NCBI GenBank assembly: GCA_022605405.1
Contig: JABYQQ010000006.1
Span: 1,860,001 to 1,924,000 of the forward strand
DNA: 64,000 nt
DNA from: Earliella scabrosa
Taxonomy: Eukaryota; Basidiomycota; Agaricomycetes; Polyporales; Polyporaceae
Reading direction: 5' to 3'
Shown here in pieces: positions 11,203 through 22,342 of this stretch (the first letter of the stretch is position 1; each line of letters starts with the position of its first letter). Under the pieces are notes generated by a model. That model had not been told where the DNA came from. It saw only the letters and a program-made list of their open reading frames with translations, and ran no database searches. The position numbers were made by a program, and so were the translations under genes.

Positions 11203-13715
11203 TCACTGCGGGTGCGCAGCGTAGATCCCGACCTTGAGCGGCAGGGACGGTTTCGTGCCGTCGCCGACGGTCGCGTACCGGATCCCGGACAGGTTCCAGA
11301 CGATGGGCTTGCCGGAGGGCGCGAAGGTGAACTTGCGGAGGAGAAGGCTGAGGATGACCTCTGCACGGCAGTCGGGAGGGGGTCAATCATGGATGGCGGC
11401 GTACACGTATGCTGATAAGTACTCACTCATCTCGAGCTGCGAGAACTTGAAGCCGCTGCGAGGGTTGAGGGGTGGTTAGCGGCGGGTGGTCTGAATGAAG
11501 TGAATATGAAACTAGAGCGGAGGAGGGACGCACATGCACGCGCGGCCGCCGCCGAGGAAGGTCATGCTGCCAGTGTGGATGGGTCAATCGAGCTGGAGGG
11601 AGGATTTTAGAGTTTATGGTGAACTGGAGGTCACGCACAGGTTGGAGTAGATCCCGGGGATCTTTGCCTCGGTGACGCTCTCGGGCAGCGGGGAGAGCCA
11701 GCGCTCGGGCTTCCAGTCCATCGCGTCCGCGCCCCAGATCGCCTTGTTGCGGTTGGACGAGAGGAGGCCGACGATCACGACGGTGTCCTTGGGGATCGGG
11801 ATCTCGTGGATCGGGGAGCCGTCGAGTCCGGGGATCGGCTCGGAGAGAGGGAGGACGACGTCCTGGCGCGTTCTGCCACTCGCATATGAGCCTGGGTATC
11901 AGTGCAGCGAGAAGGGACGACCGCCTACTCTCGGAATACACTGGTTACTGGTGGATGGCTGCGTGGAGAGAGATTGGATCAGCGACGACCTTGAAGCTAC
12001 GCAGTGCCCTGCGGCAATCGACGTACAGTCGCAGGGTTTCCCGACAGACCGCATCGAGGTATGGGAGGGAGACGAGCGCGTCGTAATCCAGGTCTTGGTC
12101 TCGAGACGCGTCGAGGATCTCCTGGCGTAGCTTCTGTTGGACTTCCGGATGCTCGGACAGGAGCTGAAGCGCGGTAGCGAGCGCGGTCGACGTCGTGTCC
12201 ATCGCCGCCAGGATGAACGTCCTGTGAACCAGACGATGGTCATCGAATGGTGTTGTGATCAACGGGTTATAGGGGCGGACTCGGAGGTAGTACGCACGAC
12301 ATCTGCCCGATGAGCTCATCTTCGGGTAGCCTGTCCTCCTGTGATGCCGTCATATTCGCGCGCACTGGCCATTTTCACAACTTATCAGGACGCGATGGTC
12401 GTAGCCACGTCTCAGGCGACACTCACACAGAATGCTCATGATGTCCTTTCCTTCCCCGATCTGGTGCATGACGGCCTCGTCGCCCTTCGCCAGCGCACGC
12501 TTCTTCTCTTCGAAGATCTCGACCGAGCGGCGGTGCATGACGTCGATTATCGACTTGAGCTGCTGGACACCCTCGTGAGGGAAGAGCTCGACAATTTTGC
12601 GCCGGATCCATGGGCTTCCCCATTCAGGGACGTATGGCAACAAGCGGCGCAAGAGCGCGAGTTTGCCGATAGTGGGCCTAGTATTCCGGGGTAATGCGTG
12701 TAGAGAACGTAGTGCGGCGCAACGGCGACTGTCAGCACGAAAGTCCGCGGGATCTGGGGGAACCTCTTACGCACTGGAACATTTTAATCGCGGTACCAAA
12801 GTCATCTGGGGTATCGGCAACGAGCGAGTCGAAAGAGTACCCTAGGCCCGCCTGTCCGATGAGCTCAAGCGCAGTGCGCCCCGTCCAGGAGACGAGATCC
12901 AGCTCAACCGCGTCGGAGTGTCTGCTCACTCGGTCCTCGATCGCTGTCGTCAGCTGCATGAGGATACTGTTGTCAGCGAACAGAACATCTCCATGGATAA
13001 GGTTGGAGCTTTGAGTACCTTGTGGCCTACAGCGGTAAATATGGGTATCATGCGCCGCATGTGAGCGATGGAGAAGACAGGATTGAGAAGCTTGCGCTGT
13101 TTCCGATGGTGGTCCCCTGGAAGATAGAATAAATTAGTTACAACGGCGCTGGTACATCTATCGGCACAGGTACCAACCGAGAGTTGCCAGTAAACCCGGG
13201 CCTAAGGACAACGCGTTTGTTCTAGGCGTTGAAGGTCGAAATGGAACATGGAAGATGAAGTCGCGATATACCCACCTGATGAACCACGCCGCTTCTTCGA
13301 AGACGTACTGGTCCTTCACGATAACGTTGTGCATCGCGACTGGGTCGAAGACGTAGAGCATCCGGTGCTAGTATGCATGACTGGAATTAGTGAGTCGGAC
13401 GCCTGTATATAGACATGACATACTCCGAGTGGTCCAGCTAGCTTGGCTATACCCGGGTACGTTTCGGTGAGGTGTTGTATGAATCCCCAGCCGTTCCGGT
13501 GGAGTACTTGAGCCAAATTTCCTGCCGTACATCTCCACGTTAGTCTTCGATAAAGAATGCCTCAACAGAGTTGCTTACGTACCATAGAGGAACGATTCAC
13601 TTGGAGGTCCCGGGATGTTGTCAAGAGGTGACCTGACCACAATCTGACGGAAGTACGTCCATAGTAGCCAGGACACGGAACATATGACTGCTCCTTGGAG
13701 TAGCAACGCGAGCAT
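11203..13715 (-). CDS. Cytochrome P450 monooxygenase (paralogue 1)
   Basis: Fourteen exons, every phase checked, coding for 546 residues. The protein starts with a membrane anchor (about residues 3-22, LLLQGAVICSVSWLLWTYF) and the hinge RSPLDNIPGPP. Then come the I-helix AAMDTTS, the K-helix ExxR as ETLRL, the meander WKPERWL, and the heme-binding loop FLGGGRACIGF whose cysteine ligates the heme iron. It should be an ER-bound haem-thiolate monooxygenase fed by P450 reductase; the substrate cannot be told. Exon sizes for coding blocks match the other two intact P450s here almost exactly, including mini-exons of 30, 33 and 29 nt. The start at 13715 was chosen because the 45-residue first exon aligns with both paralogues. 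Nothing suggests inactivation. I cannot assign a CYP family number. Confidence 0.93.
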
Positions 13716-14632
13716 GGTGGGCACGGGTCGTATCCAAGTAACGAGGGGGGCACTATGAGACTGCATGCCTACATATAACTTCGGCACCAAAACCAAGCGG
13801 CAGGCAGAACCGTCCAGTAGCAGCTGGTGTAGGTCATGGCCATAGACACAGTGCCCGCGGCGAGCGGGTCACGAGGCCTTCAGGTACTCCGTGCAACGTC
13901 AGTTCCTACGACGCACGTCAGTAAGAAGCTTCACATGGGAAACCACGTATCGGATGCGGTAGAGCGGGGGTAAGACCGAAGTCCGGTATGGCACGGCTGC
14001 CACCAGAGAACCCTCACGGCCAAAGATACTGCCGTGTCTGAAGGTGGGTTCGCTTCTCGAACGCGCCAGGTTAGTCCGATAATTCCAACTGCAGAAAGAC
14101 GATTTGACTGGGGGAAAGCTTCAGACCGATATGCATGGTACTTAGCCACATTTAGCGACGGGAAGCTGTCCTTACGTGAAATTCTCGTATTGGCCCTCTG
14201 CGAGCGAATTGCCGAAATTGTCGAGTTGCGGTAGTTCGCTAGGGTGCGGTAGGAGTGAAGTTAGTAAGGTGCACTATGGAACAGAGGCCTCAAAGCCTTC
14301 TCCTGACCAACCAGTGACGATGTTTAGACCACTGCGAGTCGTAAAGCAAGCTTTCCACCGATGGTTCGAGAGAGGAGTCACGATGCCAGCAAGTTTATCG
14401 CATCTTTCAGGCGTGCTAATGACAGCTGAACAATGCAGCAGCAGGCGACGTATACACGTCGCCTGCAGTGCTCAATTGAGGACGAGCTCGGTGACGCTGA
14501 ACGTTCTTGACGCCCGCATCTTCCAATACATTCGGGCTCCGACGTTCCCACGGGGGACCTCTACACCCCTCTCCAAGGTAAGCCTAGTCCGCAGCCATCC
14601 ACCACCACACCCCACTCCTCCTATATATTATA
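13716..14632. other. Divergent intergenic region
   Basis: This separates the P450 start at 13715 from the deaminase-like start at 14633. No gene was recognised. The P450 side carries the TATA-like element. The right edge has ctatatattata directly abutting the ATG at 14633, and a good donor-like site (caag/gtaagc) near 14577. A short upstream exon of the deaminase-like gene is therefore possible. Confidence 0.4.
13772..13779 (-). promoter_or_regulatory. TATA-like element of P450 paralogue 1
   Basis: The minus strand reads gttatatg about 60 bp upstream of the ATG at 13715. TATA-like motifs at nearly the same distance precede the other two intact P450 genes, which supports a conserved core promoter. 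Confidence 0.5.
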
Positions 14633-16683
14633 ATGGCGTCCCTCCCAGAGCTTGACTTGTCCGCTGTTTTCAGCGACCCTGAAGATGACGAGGAGAGCAA
14701 TGTTCGATATCTCATACACCTGCTCACATGTCTCATGGCGGATACTCAATGCGGGCCCGCGATGAGCGCCCCTGACGATCTCAAATCACGTATCTGGAAA
14801 TCCCTCTCCGTCCTGTTGAACACCGGGATGAGCAGAGGCGGCACACACCTCGCAGTCGCGACAGCCGGCCACATCGATCTCACAGGCATTAGGACCTTCG
14901 TGGTCGCACAGAACGCGTATCCTGCATCGCAAGAGGACGGCATAACAACGGAGGTGACCGAGGTCGAATCTCGCGGGGTGGAGGCGGGAATAGAGGTTCT
15001 TACGAATCCCAACACTGAACCGTACGCGATGCAGAACTTCTCTCGTGAAGACTCACTGACTTGAAGCTTGCCAGCATTGTTCCGTTTGCCGAGCATGCAG
15101 CACAGGTGCTCTCCGTGATGACCTACCTCCTCAAGGAGAAGGGAAACCTCCCGTATGCCAATATTCAACCCCTTCTCATCGACTTCACCGTCTGTCGCAC
15201 CTACCTGAAGACTTGCATGCGCTTGGAGAACGGTTATAGGATATTCCTCAACCACCCACTCCGGGTCTTCCACGAGTTCTTCCTTGAAGACGCCTCGCGT
15301 GCGGAAGCCGTCCAAACTCTTACGTTCACCACAAGGAGCTACGTGATCAAAAGGGCGTTGGCCGAGGCCGGTATCTCTCCCCTCCTCGAGAAGTCGCCCT
15401 TCGCCGGCGAGGAGCTGCCCCCCGCCGGCGAGAAGCCGCCTCCACCTGTATACTACCAGTTGACCCCACGCAATGTCCCACTGTGGACCCAAGTACTCCT
15501 GAACTGCCTCGTCGATCTCGAGAATGTCCTCATCCGGCGCAGGAACGGTCAAGGAACAGAATACCTACTCCTTGATACCGATGAGAAGCGAGCAGTTGTC
15601 CGCGACAATCTCCACATCCTCGATGCGATGCTTGACAAGAACGGAATCATCGATGGGTTGATGACTGCCGCTCTGACAGAAAAGTTGTTTGTGAGGTATG
15701 ATGGGTGCATTCGTAGCTCAAGTTGGTCCTCTCCCACTTCGCGCGTCATGCATTGATTGATCCTCACAGAGTCAGACAACAGTGACTGCGACCACCCTAC
15801 CGCGAGTCACGAAGAGCCTGAAGATGAAGACATTGCTTCTGAGATAGCAGGTATGTGGTGTTGCCATGTCTTCCCTCCTGGGTTGCGCTGATTGACTGTA
15901 GCGGTGTCTGTGCAAGAACCGGGCGAGCCACCGAATGGGCCTGTTAGGCGTTATCTGAAGTCTTTGACCCTCCCGTATACAGCACCGTGCACGCTGATTG
16001 CGATGACTGCGGAGGCGCGGTCCATGAAAGTCGGTAGCGACATCTCCATGACCGTCATTTCCGTGCCGAGTGCCGCAGCAACCCCGGCCGAGTCGACGAA
16101 CGTGCTCGATCGCCTCGAGAAGCAGCTGGAAACATCGTTTACTCCTACCGAACACGCAGCGGCGCGCGCCCGGTTCAACGAGTACCGGCAGCAGAACAAG
16201 AAACAGAAACAGGTCCAGAGCGTGCATGCTGAGGCAGCGCTCATGGGAGTTGCATATGCGAACGCGCAAGGCCTGCTTGACAAGAGCATCCATGGGCTAG
16301 ACGTACGTCCCTTGCGCTACGAGCTGTCTCCCTCGGTATGACCCTTACTGTACTAGGATCTTCGTGATGCCTTCATTGGTATCGAGAGGAGATCCTGTTA
16401 CACCTGTGATCTGCTCGGGACCATGCTCAATGTATGGCGTCAGGAGCGGCCGAGTCGACAATCGACGTTTCCGTTAATCCGTCTGCCCGGATCGCACGCG
16501 GTGATCCGTCCATGGTTGCCGCCCCCGCAAGGCATCCCACTCAAGGTCCTGCGCGATGTGCGCGATGATCTGCTGATGGAGTTCTGGCAGGTCATACGAG
16601 ATGGATGCACCACGGGATTCCCGCACACTTCACCAGCAGACGAGGGCATGCTCGGTGATGACAGGAGCCAGTCTGAGTCATAG
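14633..16683 (+). CDS. OTT_1508-like cytidine deaminase-fold protein
   Basis: Five exons (14633-15021, 15075-15690, 15772-15850, 15902-16302, 16357-16683), all in phase, giving 603 residues. The C-terminal third carries VHAEAALMG, in which His-Ala-Glu would supply one zinc ligand and the catalytic Glu, and downstream IERRSCYTCDLLG, a C-x-x-C supplying two more ligands. That spacing is the layout of deaminase-fold proteins, and in basidiomycetes it matches the poorly characterised OTT_1508-like deaminase group. The N-terminal 400 residues look helical and unfamiliar. A short acidic linker (EEPEDEDIASE) is encoded by the 79-nt third exon. It lies head-to-head with P450 paralogue 1 and its stop is 33 bp from a P450 relic. 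Substrate and role are unknown. The start is uncertain because a TATA-like string abuts the ATG. A merely structural zinc-binding protein is the alternative. Confidence 0.65.
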
Positions 16684-16715
16684 CAAGCGCTAGCTCAAAT
16701 AACGATGATACATCA

Positions 16716-17138
16716 TCTCCGAAGAAGCAGAACCAGATGGCATGGGGGAGGGGCGAGAGCCAGCGTTCGGACTTCCATTCGAGAGCGTCATCTCCCCAGA
16801 TAGCCTTGTTCCTGTTGGGCGAGTAGATAGCTACTACTACTGTTGTGTCTTTCGGGACCGGGATCTCTTTCAGGTCGGTACCGTCGACACCTGTAATAGG
16901 CTCCGATAGCGGCATGACGATGTCCTGACGCGTCCTGGAACAATGTCATCAATGCATACGAATACAGGCGTAGTGATCACAACTCGCTGTCTAAGCACCA
17001 TAGGAACAGGAGGATGGCTACAGTCGCTACATTAGCGCAACTTCCTGCGTGTGAAGAAGTGCACCTACACTCGGAGCGTATCGCGACACACGACGTCCAG
17101 GTACGGGAGGTCATAACCGATATCCTGTACATTCAAGC
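16716..17138 (-). pseudogene. Truncated cytochrome P450 relic
   Basis: Two minus-strand blocks match the flanking P450 paralogues. The first (about 17067-17138) reads DIGYDLPYLDVVCRDTLRV, a copy of the K-helix region in which a stretch before LPYLD is deleted and the ExxR motif survives as DTLR. The second (about 16716-16934) reads RQDIVMPLSEPITGVDG and on to NRNKAIWGDDALEWKSERWL, the exon ahead of the heme loop. The heme-binding exons and all upstream exons are missing, and the block ends 33 bp from the deaminase-like stop codon. It is a dead partial duplicate, closest to paralogue 2 in the parts I can compare. Confidence 0.85.
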
Positions 17139-17673
17139 TGCACGTGTCTCCATCGGTTACCCTTGGAACCCGAGGACCGTACCGGTACTACGCTCGTAGA
17201 GTCCAGGCCACAAGCCGCTTGCGATGAGTCAAGATGAACCTTACATGTGAAGCTATGATATGCAGGCCGCCGCTCTCTAGATTACAGCAGGCTTGCTTCC
17301 GTACCTCAACACAACTTCTACACTACAAATTAGCTGTAAGCGAGTCTGACAAAGTTCCCCACGTACTAGTATTGGAGCTTGATCGCTGTCCGACGAACGG
17401 ACGCGGTGTGTCGCTGATGTTACACGGAACTGTCAACTGGCAAATTATTGATGAGTGGAGGAAGTCGAAGTCGGTGTCGGACCTCATGCGCGTCGCCACG
17501 CTGCCGAGCAGACGTAGAAAAGAGACGTGAATAGAGAGGAGACTGGACACGACGGGATCTGTCTAGGTAAGTCATAGCAATGACGTTTGCGTGGAGCACC
17601 AACAAAGAGGCATCCCCATACAACGAGTAGAACTCTCCGCTAGAATTCAGCATGCGGCCACCCGTCACAATGA
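17139..17673. other. Intergenic, no gene seen
   Basis: Between the P450 relic and the 3' end of P450 paralogue 2. The open frames here show no P450 or other family resemblance. It may hold decayed remnants of the relic's 5' exons, but none could be aligned by eye. Confidence 0.4.
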
Positions 17674-20057
17674 TCAGACACCAGAGGACACAGCAGCACC
17701 GGGACCCTGATAAAGTCCCACACGAAGCGGCATACACGGCTTCGTGCTGCCTTCAACGGAGGGGAACCGCACGCCAGAGAGGTTCCAGACGATGCGTTTG
17801 TCCGTCAACTCGAACGTGAACTTCGTCAACAAGAGGGACAGGATGACCTCTGTGAGACCGCCACGTCGCGCGTCAGCACAGATACAGCCAAGCCGCGTTA
17901 AGGCACTTACTCATCTCGAGCTGCGAAAACTTGAAGCCGCTGCAAGGAACGATTGTCAGCACTGCCAGCCAATCCCAGGGCCGAGCGGGGCGGAACGTAC
18001 ATGCACGCGCGGCCTCCGCCGATGAAAGTCATCCTAGCGGCAATTGGTCAACATGAACGGCCGAGAGCAAGGTCATGCAGTACTCACAAATGCGAATACA
18101 CACCAGGAACCTTTGCCTCCGTGACGCTGGTGGGCAGAGGTGAGAGCCAGCGTTCGGGCTTCCACTCGAAAGCGTCTTCGCCCCAGATAGCCTTGCTCCT
18201 GTTGGCGGAATGGATGGCCACAACCACCATCGTATCCTTAGGCACCAGAATCTCATGCATCATAGACCCATCGACGCCTCTCATAGGCTCTGAGAGTGGC
18301 ATCACCATGTCTTGACGAGTCCTGGAGGAGCAGGAAATGAGCACCCAGTGGATGCCATGAAGGCGAGTGACTTACTCTCTGTTCACCATAGCGACAGGTG
18401 GATGGCTGCAGCGATCTGGATCAGCAGAGAGCACCGGGTAAGGTAATAGGGTCTCTTACAGCCGTAGCGTTTCTCGACAGACAGCGTCGAGGTATGGAAG
18501 CGACACCAGCTGATCATAGCCCAAGTCTTCACCGTTGGAGGCCTCCAGGATTTCCTTGCGCAATTTATCCTGTGCGTCCGGGTGTTCAGCCAGTAGGGTG
18601 AGGGTCATGGACAGCGCGTTGGATGTCGTGTCCATGCCCGCGAAGATGAGCGTTCTACACCTTCGAGTCAGTAGATGAACCAAGGCACTGCCACACTACT
18701 TACGTCATCTGACCAATGAGTTCGTCCTCAGGCATGCGGTCGTCCGCAGATGCCAACATGTTCTCTCGCACTGTCGAGGGCAGCAAGCTCTCAGTAACGC
18801 AAACCTTGTTCCAACTCCCAAGCCGGAACTCACGGAGAACGCTCATAATGTCCCGCCCTTCACCAACTTGCCGTGCAACAGCCTCGTCGCCTTCCTCCAA
18901 CGCACGTTTCTTCTCCCTGTATATCTCCATTGAACGGCGGTGCATGACGTCCACGATGTTGGTGAGGCGATGGATATCGTGATGCGGGACAGCATCGACC
19001 ACCTTTCTCTGCAACGCTTTTCCCGTAGTGGGGAGGTACGGAAGGAAGCGGCGAAGGATCGCAAAGCCACTCGCAGCAGGCCTGTCGTGAGCACAACTCT
19101 GTATTAGGAAACTCGATTGCAGCGCAGAGGGTGGACGTACATGAAGTTTTTGACGGCTGTCGCAAACTCGTCGGGCGCCGGTGCCGTCAGCGGGTCGAAG
19201 GAGTAGCCCAAGCCTGCTTGACCAACGAGTTCAAGAGCGGTGCGGCCCATCCAGGAGAGCATGTCGACTTCTGCTGGACCTGGGTGCCCAGCAATAGACG
19301 CTTCAACAGCATCTTGGAGCTGTCAGGAGATGTCAGAGAAATGGCCAACTGCCGTGCCTATGGTCTCCGTACCTTATGCCCGATACGGGTAAAGATGGGG
19401 ATCATCCGACGCATATGTGCGATGGAGAAGACAGGATTGAGAATCTTGCGCTGCTTCCTATGCTGGTCCCCTAGTGCCACGTTGATCAGTCCCAAGCGTA
19501 TTGAACACATGATGATTATCATACCAAGTGTTCCGAGTAGGCCAGGGCCAAGGGTCAACCTCATGAATCTGACTAGACGTGAGGCGGGCTTTCGCAAGGA
19601 AGATCAATCGTCTGACCTGATGAACCAGTCAGCCTCTTCGTAGATATACTGGTCTTTTACGATGACATGGTGCAGCGCAGTGGGATCGAACACGTAGAGC
19701 ATCCGATGCTGAGCAGGTAACGAGCGATGAGCTGCCTTGCGCTTATGGAAGAAGCAGGTGGGAGGGACTCACTCCAAAGGCTCCATCTAGCTTCGCTACC
19801 CCAGGGTACGACTCGGTTAGATGGTCGAGGAAGCTCCAGGCCTGTCGGTCCAGGAGCTGTGTCAGGTTCCCTACAATACACAGCATGAGTGCGAGATCGG
19901 GAAGAGGATAGTCATCACACTCACCGAAGAGGAAAGACCGCGATGCCGGCCCCGGAACATTGTCTAGTGGAGACTTCACGGCGAGCTGCCGAAAGTACTT
20001 CCAGAGGAACCATGATACTGAGCAAATGACTGTGACTTGAAGGATAAGAGACAACAT
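17674..20057 (-). CDS. Cytochrome P450 monooxygenase (paralogue 2)
   Basis: Fourteen exons in the same arrangement as paralogue 1, about 552 residues. Seen in order: the membrane anchor ILQVTVICSVSWFLWKYF, the hinge KSPLDNVPGPA, the I-helix AGMDTTSNA, ETLRL, WKPERWL, and the heme loop FIGGGRACIGF. Start 20057 aligns with both other P450 first exons, and the stop TGA is at 17674-17676. The C-terminal exon differs most, ending in a short unrelated tail (GPGAAVSSGV). It is probably an ER membrane monooxygenase of unknown substrate. Tandem and same-strand with paralogue 1, it most likely arose by local duplication. All catalytic residues are present, so I take it as functional. Confidence 0.92.
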
Positions 20058-20672
20058 GGTGGGCAGTGAGCTGCAGTAGGACGATGGAGAGAGGATGATC
20101 TGGATGAACTGTCGACTCATGCGGTTATATGCCCTGCTGGCACGTACATACCGGACATCGCTCCGCTGCTCGTGCGGTGTGACGAGTCCGTGGCTCACGG
20201 AGCATTCAAGACGTCGGAAGACGAGGCCTGGTAAGAGTGCGTAGTATCGTCCTATGGGATCGGGCAGACGTACTGGAATCCAGAGACGAGTGTCATCAGA
20301 ATTATTCAAGCGATAGAAATCTGCATTGGGATGGGAACTCGTGTGAGAGAATCACATTACCCAAGCAGATGGAGCCGGTAGGAGGGAATGTTGTGTTGGC
20401 CGACGGTGATAGAGTGACTGGTATTGTTCTAGTTGACTGTGCCGTGCTCGACTAAGACGGTGAACGCAGTTGATCATTTGCCGTGCGACAGCGCGCTCTG
20501 CCTGCATAGAAGAGCTGGGCCCTTAGTTACTAGAGTAACCGCAGATTGGGAACGTATACTGACCCGCATTCGACCGCGAAGTGATCACATTGCACTCGCA
20601 AACGTGGGTGAACAGGGTAATCATACAAATACATGCATTTCATTTTCTTCCCTCGGACATAAGTACGCACAC
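20058..20672. other. Intergenic, P450-2 promoter and HOM6 3' flank
   Basis: No gene was recognised. The left part is the P450 paralogue 2 upstream region and the right part is the 3' flank of the minus-strand HOM6 gene. No domain-bearing frame is present. Confidence 0.5.
20122..20133 (-). promoter_or_regulatory. TATA-like element of P450 paralogue 2
   Basis: The minus strand reads gcatataaccgc roughly 70 bp upstream of the ATG at 20057, at a position comparable with the other two intact P450 genes. Confidence 0.5.
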
Positions 20673-21977
20673 TTATACGAGCTTGAGAAGGTCGCTCATG
20701 ACGCCCATGGCTGTGACCGCCGCACCCGCACCTGCGCCTTGCACGACCAGGGGTCTCGCACCATATCGCTCGGTGTGGAACATGATGATGTTGTCCGACC
20801 CACCGAGGGCAGTTGCGAAGGGGTGAGTGACAGGGTATCTATCCCAAACAGCATCAGCATCAGCTCTATGAGGCGGGAGATAGCTAGCGGATAGGACGCA
20901 CTTCTCCAGGTCTGCTTTGATCACCCCAGTCCCAACGTCAATGACACCGGCATACCGCAAGACCTTACCCTCTTTCGACGCGTCCGCACGAAGCTTCTCG
21001 TAGTGAGCATCGAACTCCGGCAGACGCCTGATGAAATCATCACCAGACTCGATGCCATCGAGTTCGGGAGGGATGAGCGACTTCGTGCTAACAGACTGAT
21101 ATCCAGCAGGAAGGACGGAGCGGAGCGATGGGATGAAGCGGGAGAGAATGGTGAGCTTGCGAGCCACGTCCGCCCCGTTCAGGTCGTCCGCCGGATGGGG
21201 CTCCTGAATAGCGAGGATAGGTATGGGTGCAGGGGGAAAGCTAGACTGTCGAGACGCACCGTGTAGCCCTTTTCACGCGCAACGCTGACAACGGAGGAGA
21301 AGCTCGGCCCGCCCTCCTTGCCCGTCGAAAACTCGTTGAAGATATAGCTCATCGTCCCGGAGAACACGCCCTCGATCTTAAGCACCTGTCCAACGCGAAC
21401 GCGCACCCATATCAGCACGCATACACCCACTCTGCGCCAGCAAGCCACATACCCTGTCCCCAGTTGCGATGAGATCCTTCAGCGTCGAGATGATCGGCAG
21501 CCCCGCGCCCACCGTCGCCTCGTTCAAGAACTTCGCGCCGCTCTCGAGACCCGCGGCGAGGATCTGCTCGTACAGCGCCAGGTCCGACGAGAACGCCTTC
21601 TTGTTCGGTGTGATGATGTTGACTCCGAACTTGAGGAACTGCGGGTAGAACGCGGCGACATCGTTCGAGGACGTGTTGTCGACCAGGACGACTTCTTGCC
21701 CAGGCTTCACAAGGGCCGCGAGCTCGCGGAGGAGGAACTGGAGGTCGGGCTTCCTCCCTGAGCTTGTGAGTTCATCCTTCCAGCTTGAGGTAGAGACGGA
21801 GAGGCCCTCGGGGTGGTAGGCGGTGGATTTTGACGAGGAGAGCGAGACGAGGCGGAAGGGACTGGGTGAGGGAAAAGCGAGAAGCTGTTTGATGAACTCG
21901 CCTCCCACGAGTCCGACGCCAACCACGGCGACGCGGAACGTTTTCGTTGTCGAAGCGATATTCAGCACGGAGGCCAT
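20673..21977 (-). CDS. HOM6: Homoserine dehydrogenase
   Basis: Four exons (21977-21453, 21385-21260, 21203-20902, 20838-20673), all in phase, 372 residues, close to the usual fungal length. It reduces aspartate semialdehyde to homoserine with NAD(P)H, the branch point to threonine and methionine, in the cytosol. Seen: a Rossmann dinucleotide-binding loop near the N-terminus (VAVVGVGLVGGEF), VNIITPNKKAFS, the substrate-domain block GAGLPIISTLKDLI, GVFSGTMSYIFNEFS, EPHPADDLNGADVARKL with its conserved Asp and Lys, and the C-terminal VQGAGAGAAVTAMGVMSDLL. Start 21977 gives a normal N-terminus just ahead of the Rossmann strand. It is a monofunctional enzyme without the aspartate kinase fusion seen in plants and bacteria. 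The gene looks intact. Confidence 0.97.
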
Positions 21978-22342
21978 GGTCTCTAGACGGCCTCTGAACG
22001 GATGAGAGGACGATGTGATCGATACCCGAAATCCCTATATTGCGCTCAAAAAACTCGAATCCGAGTCATCGCGAATCTCTTCGCCACTTCTTCCCGCGCT
22101 GCACTCCAAGTGGCCAACAACAACACATAGACCATAAGATTTTAAGGGCATTATAGATTGTACAGATACATGCAAAACATATGTCGACGTGAGATCGTTG
22201 CGGGAGTCATGTATGGAGCAGATAGCCCGTGTATTATACAAAGTTCGGGAATGCATCATCAGTAGATACTTTTAGCACATACCAACAAAGACAACAATGA
22301 CCTGTTCAGCAGGTTTAACCAAGAAGTCCATAAAGTTCAGCG
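21978..22342. other. Intergenic, HOM6 promoter
   Basis: A 365-bp gap between the start of HOM6 and the stop of the membrane-WD40 gene, both on the minus strand. The minus strand holds aatatag about 60 bp upstream of the HOM6 ATG. Nothing else was recognised. Confidence 0.45.

Noticed and set aside
17234..17530. 98-codon plus-strand frame next to the P450 relic
   Set aside because: No P450 similarity on either strand and no other recognisable feature.
11203..21977. Secondary-metabolite gene cluster around the P450s
   Set aside because: No core synthase (PKS, NRPS, terpene cyclase), no transporter and no pathway regulator is present. The neighbours are housekeeping genes.
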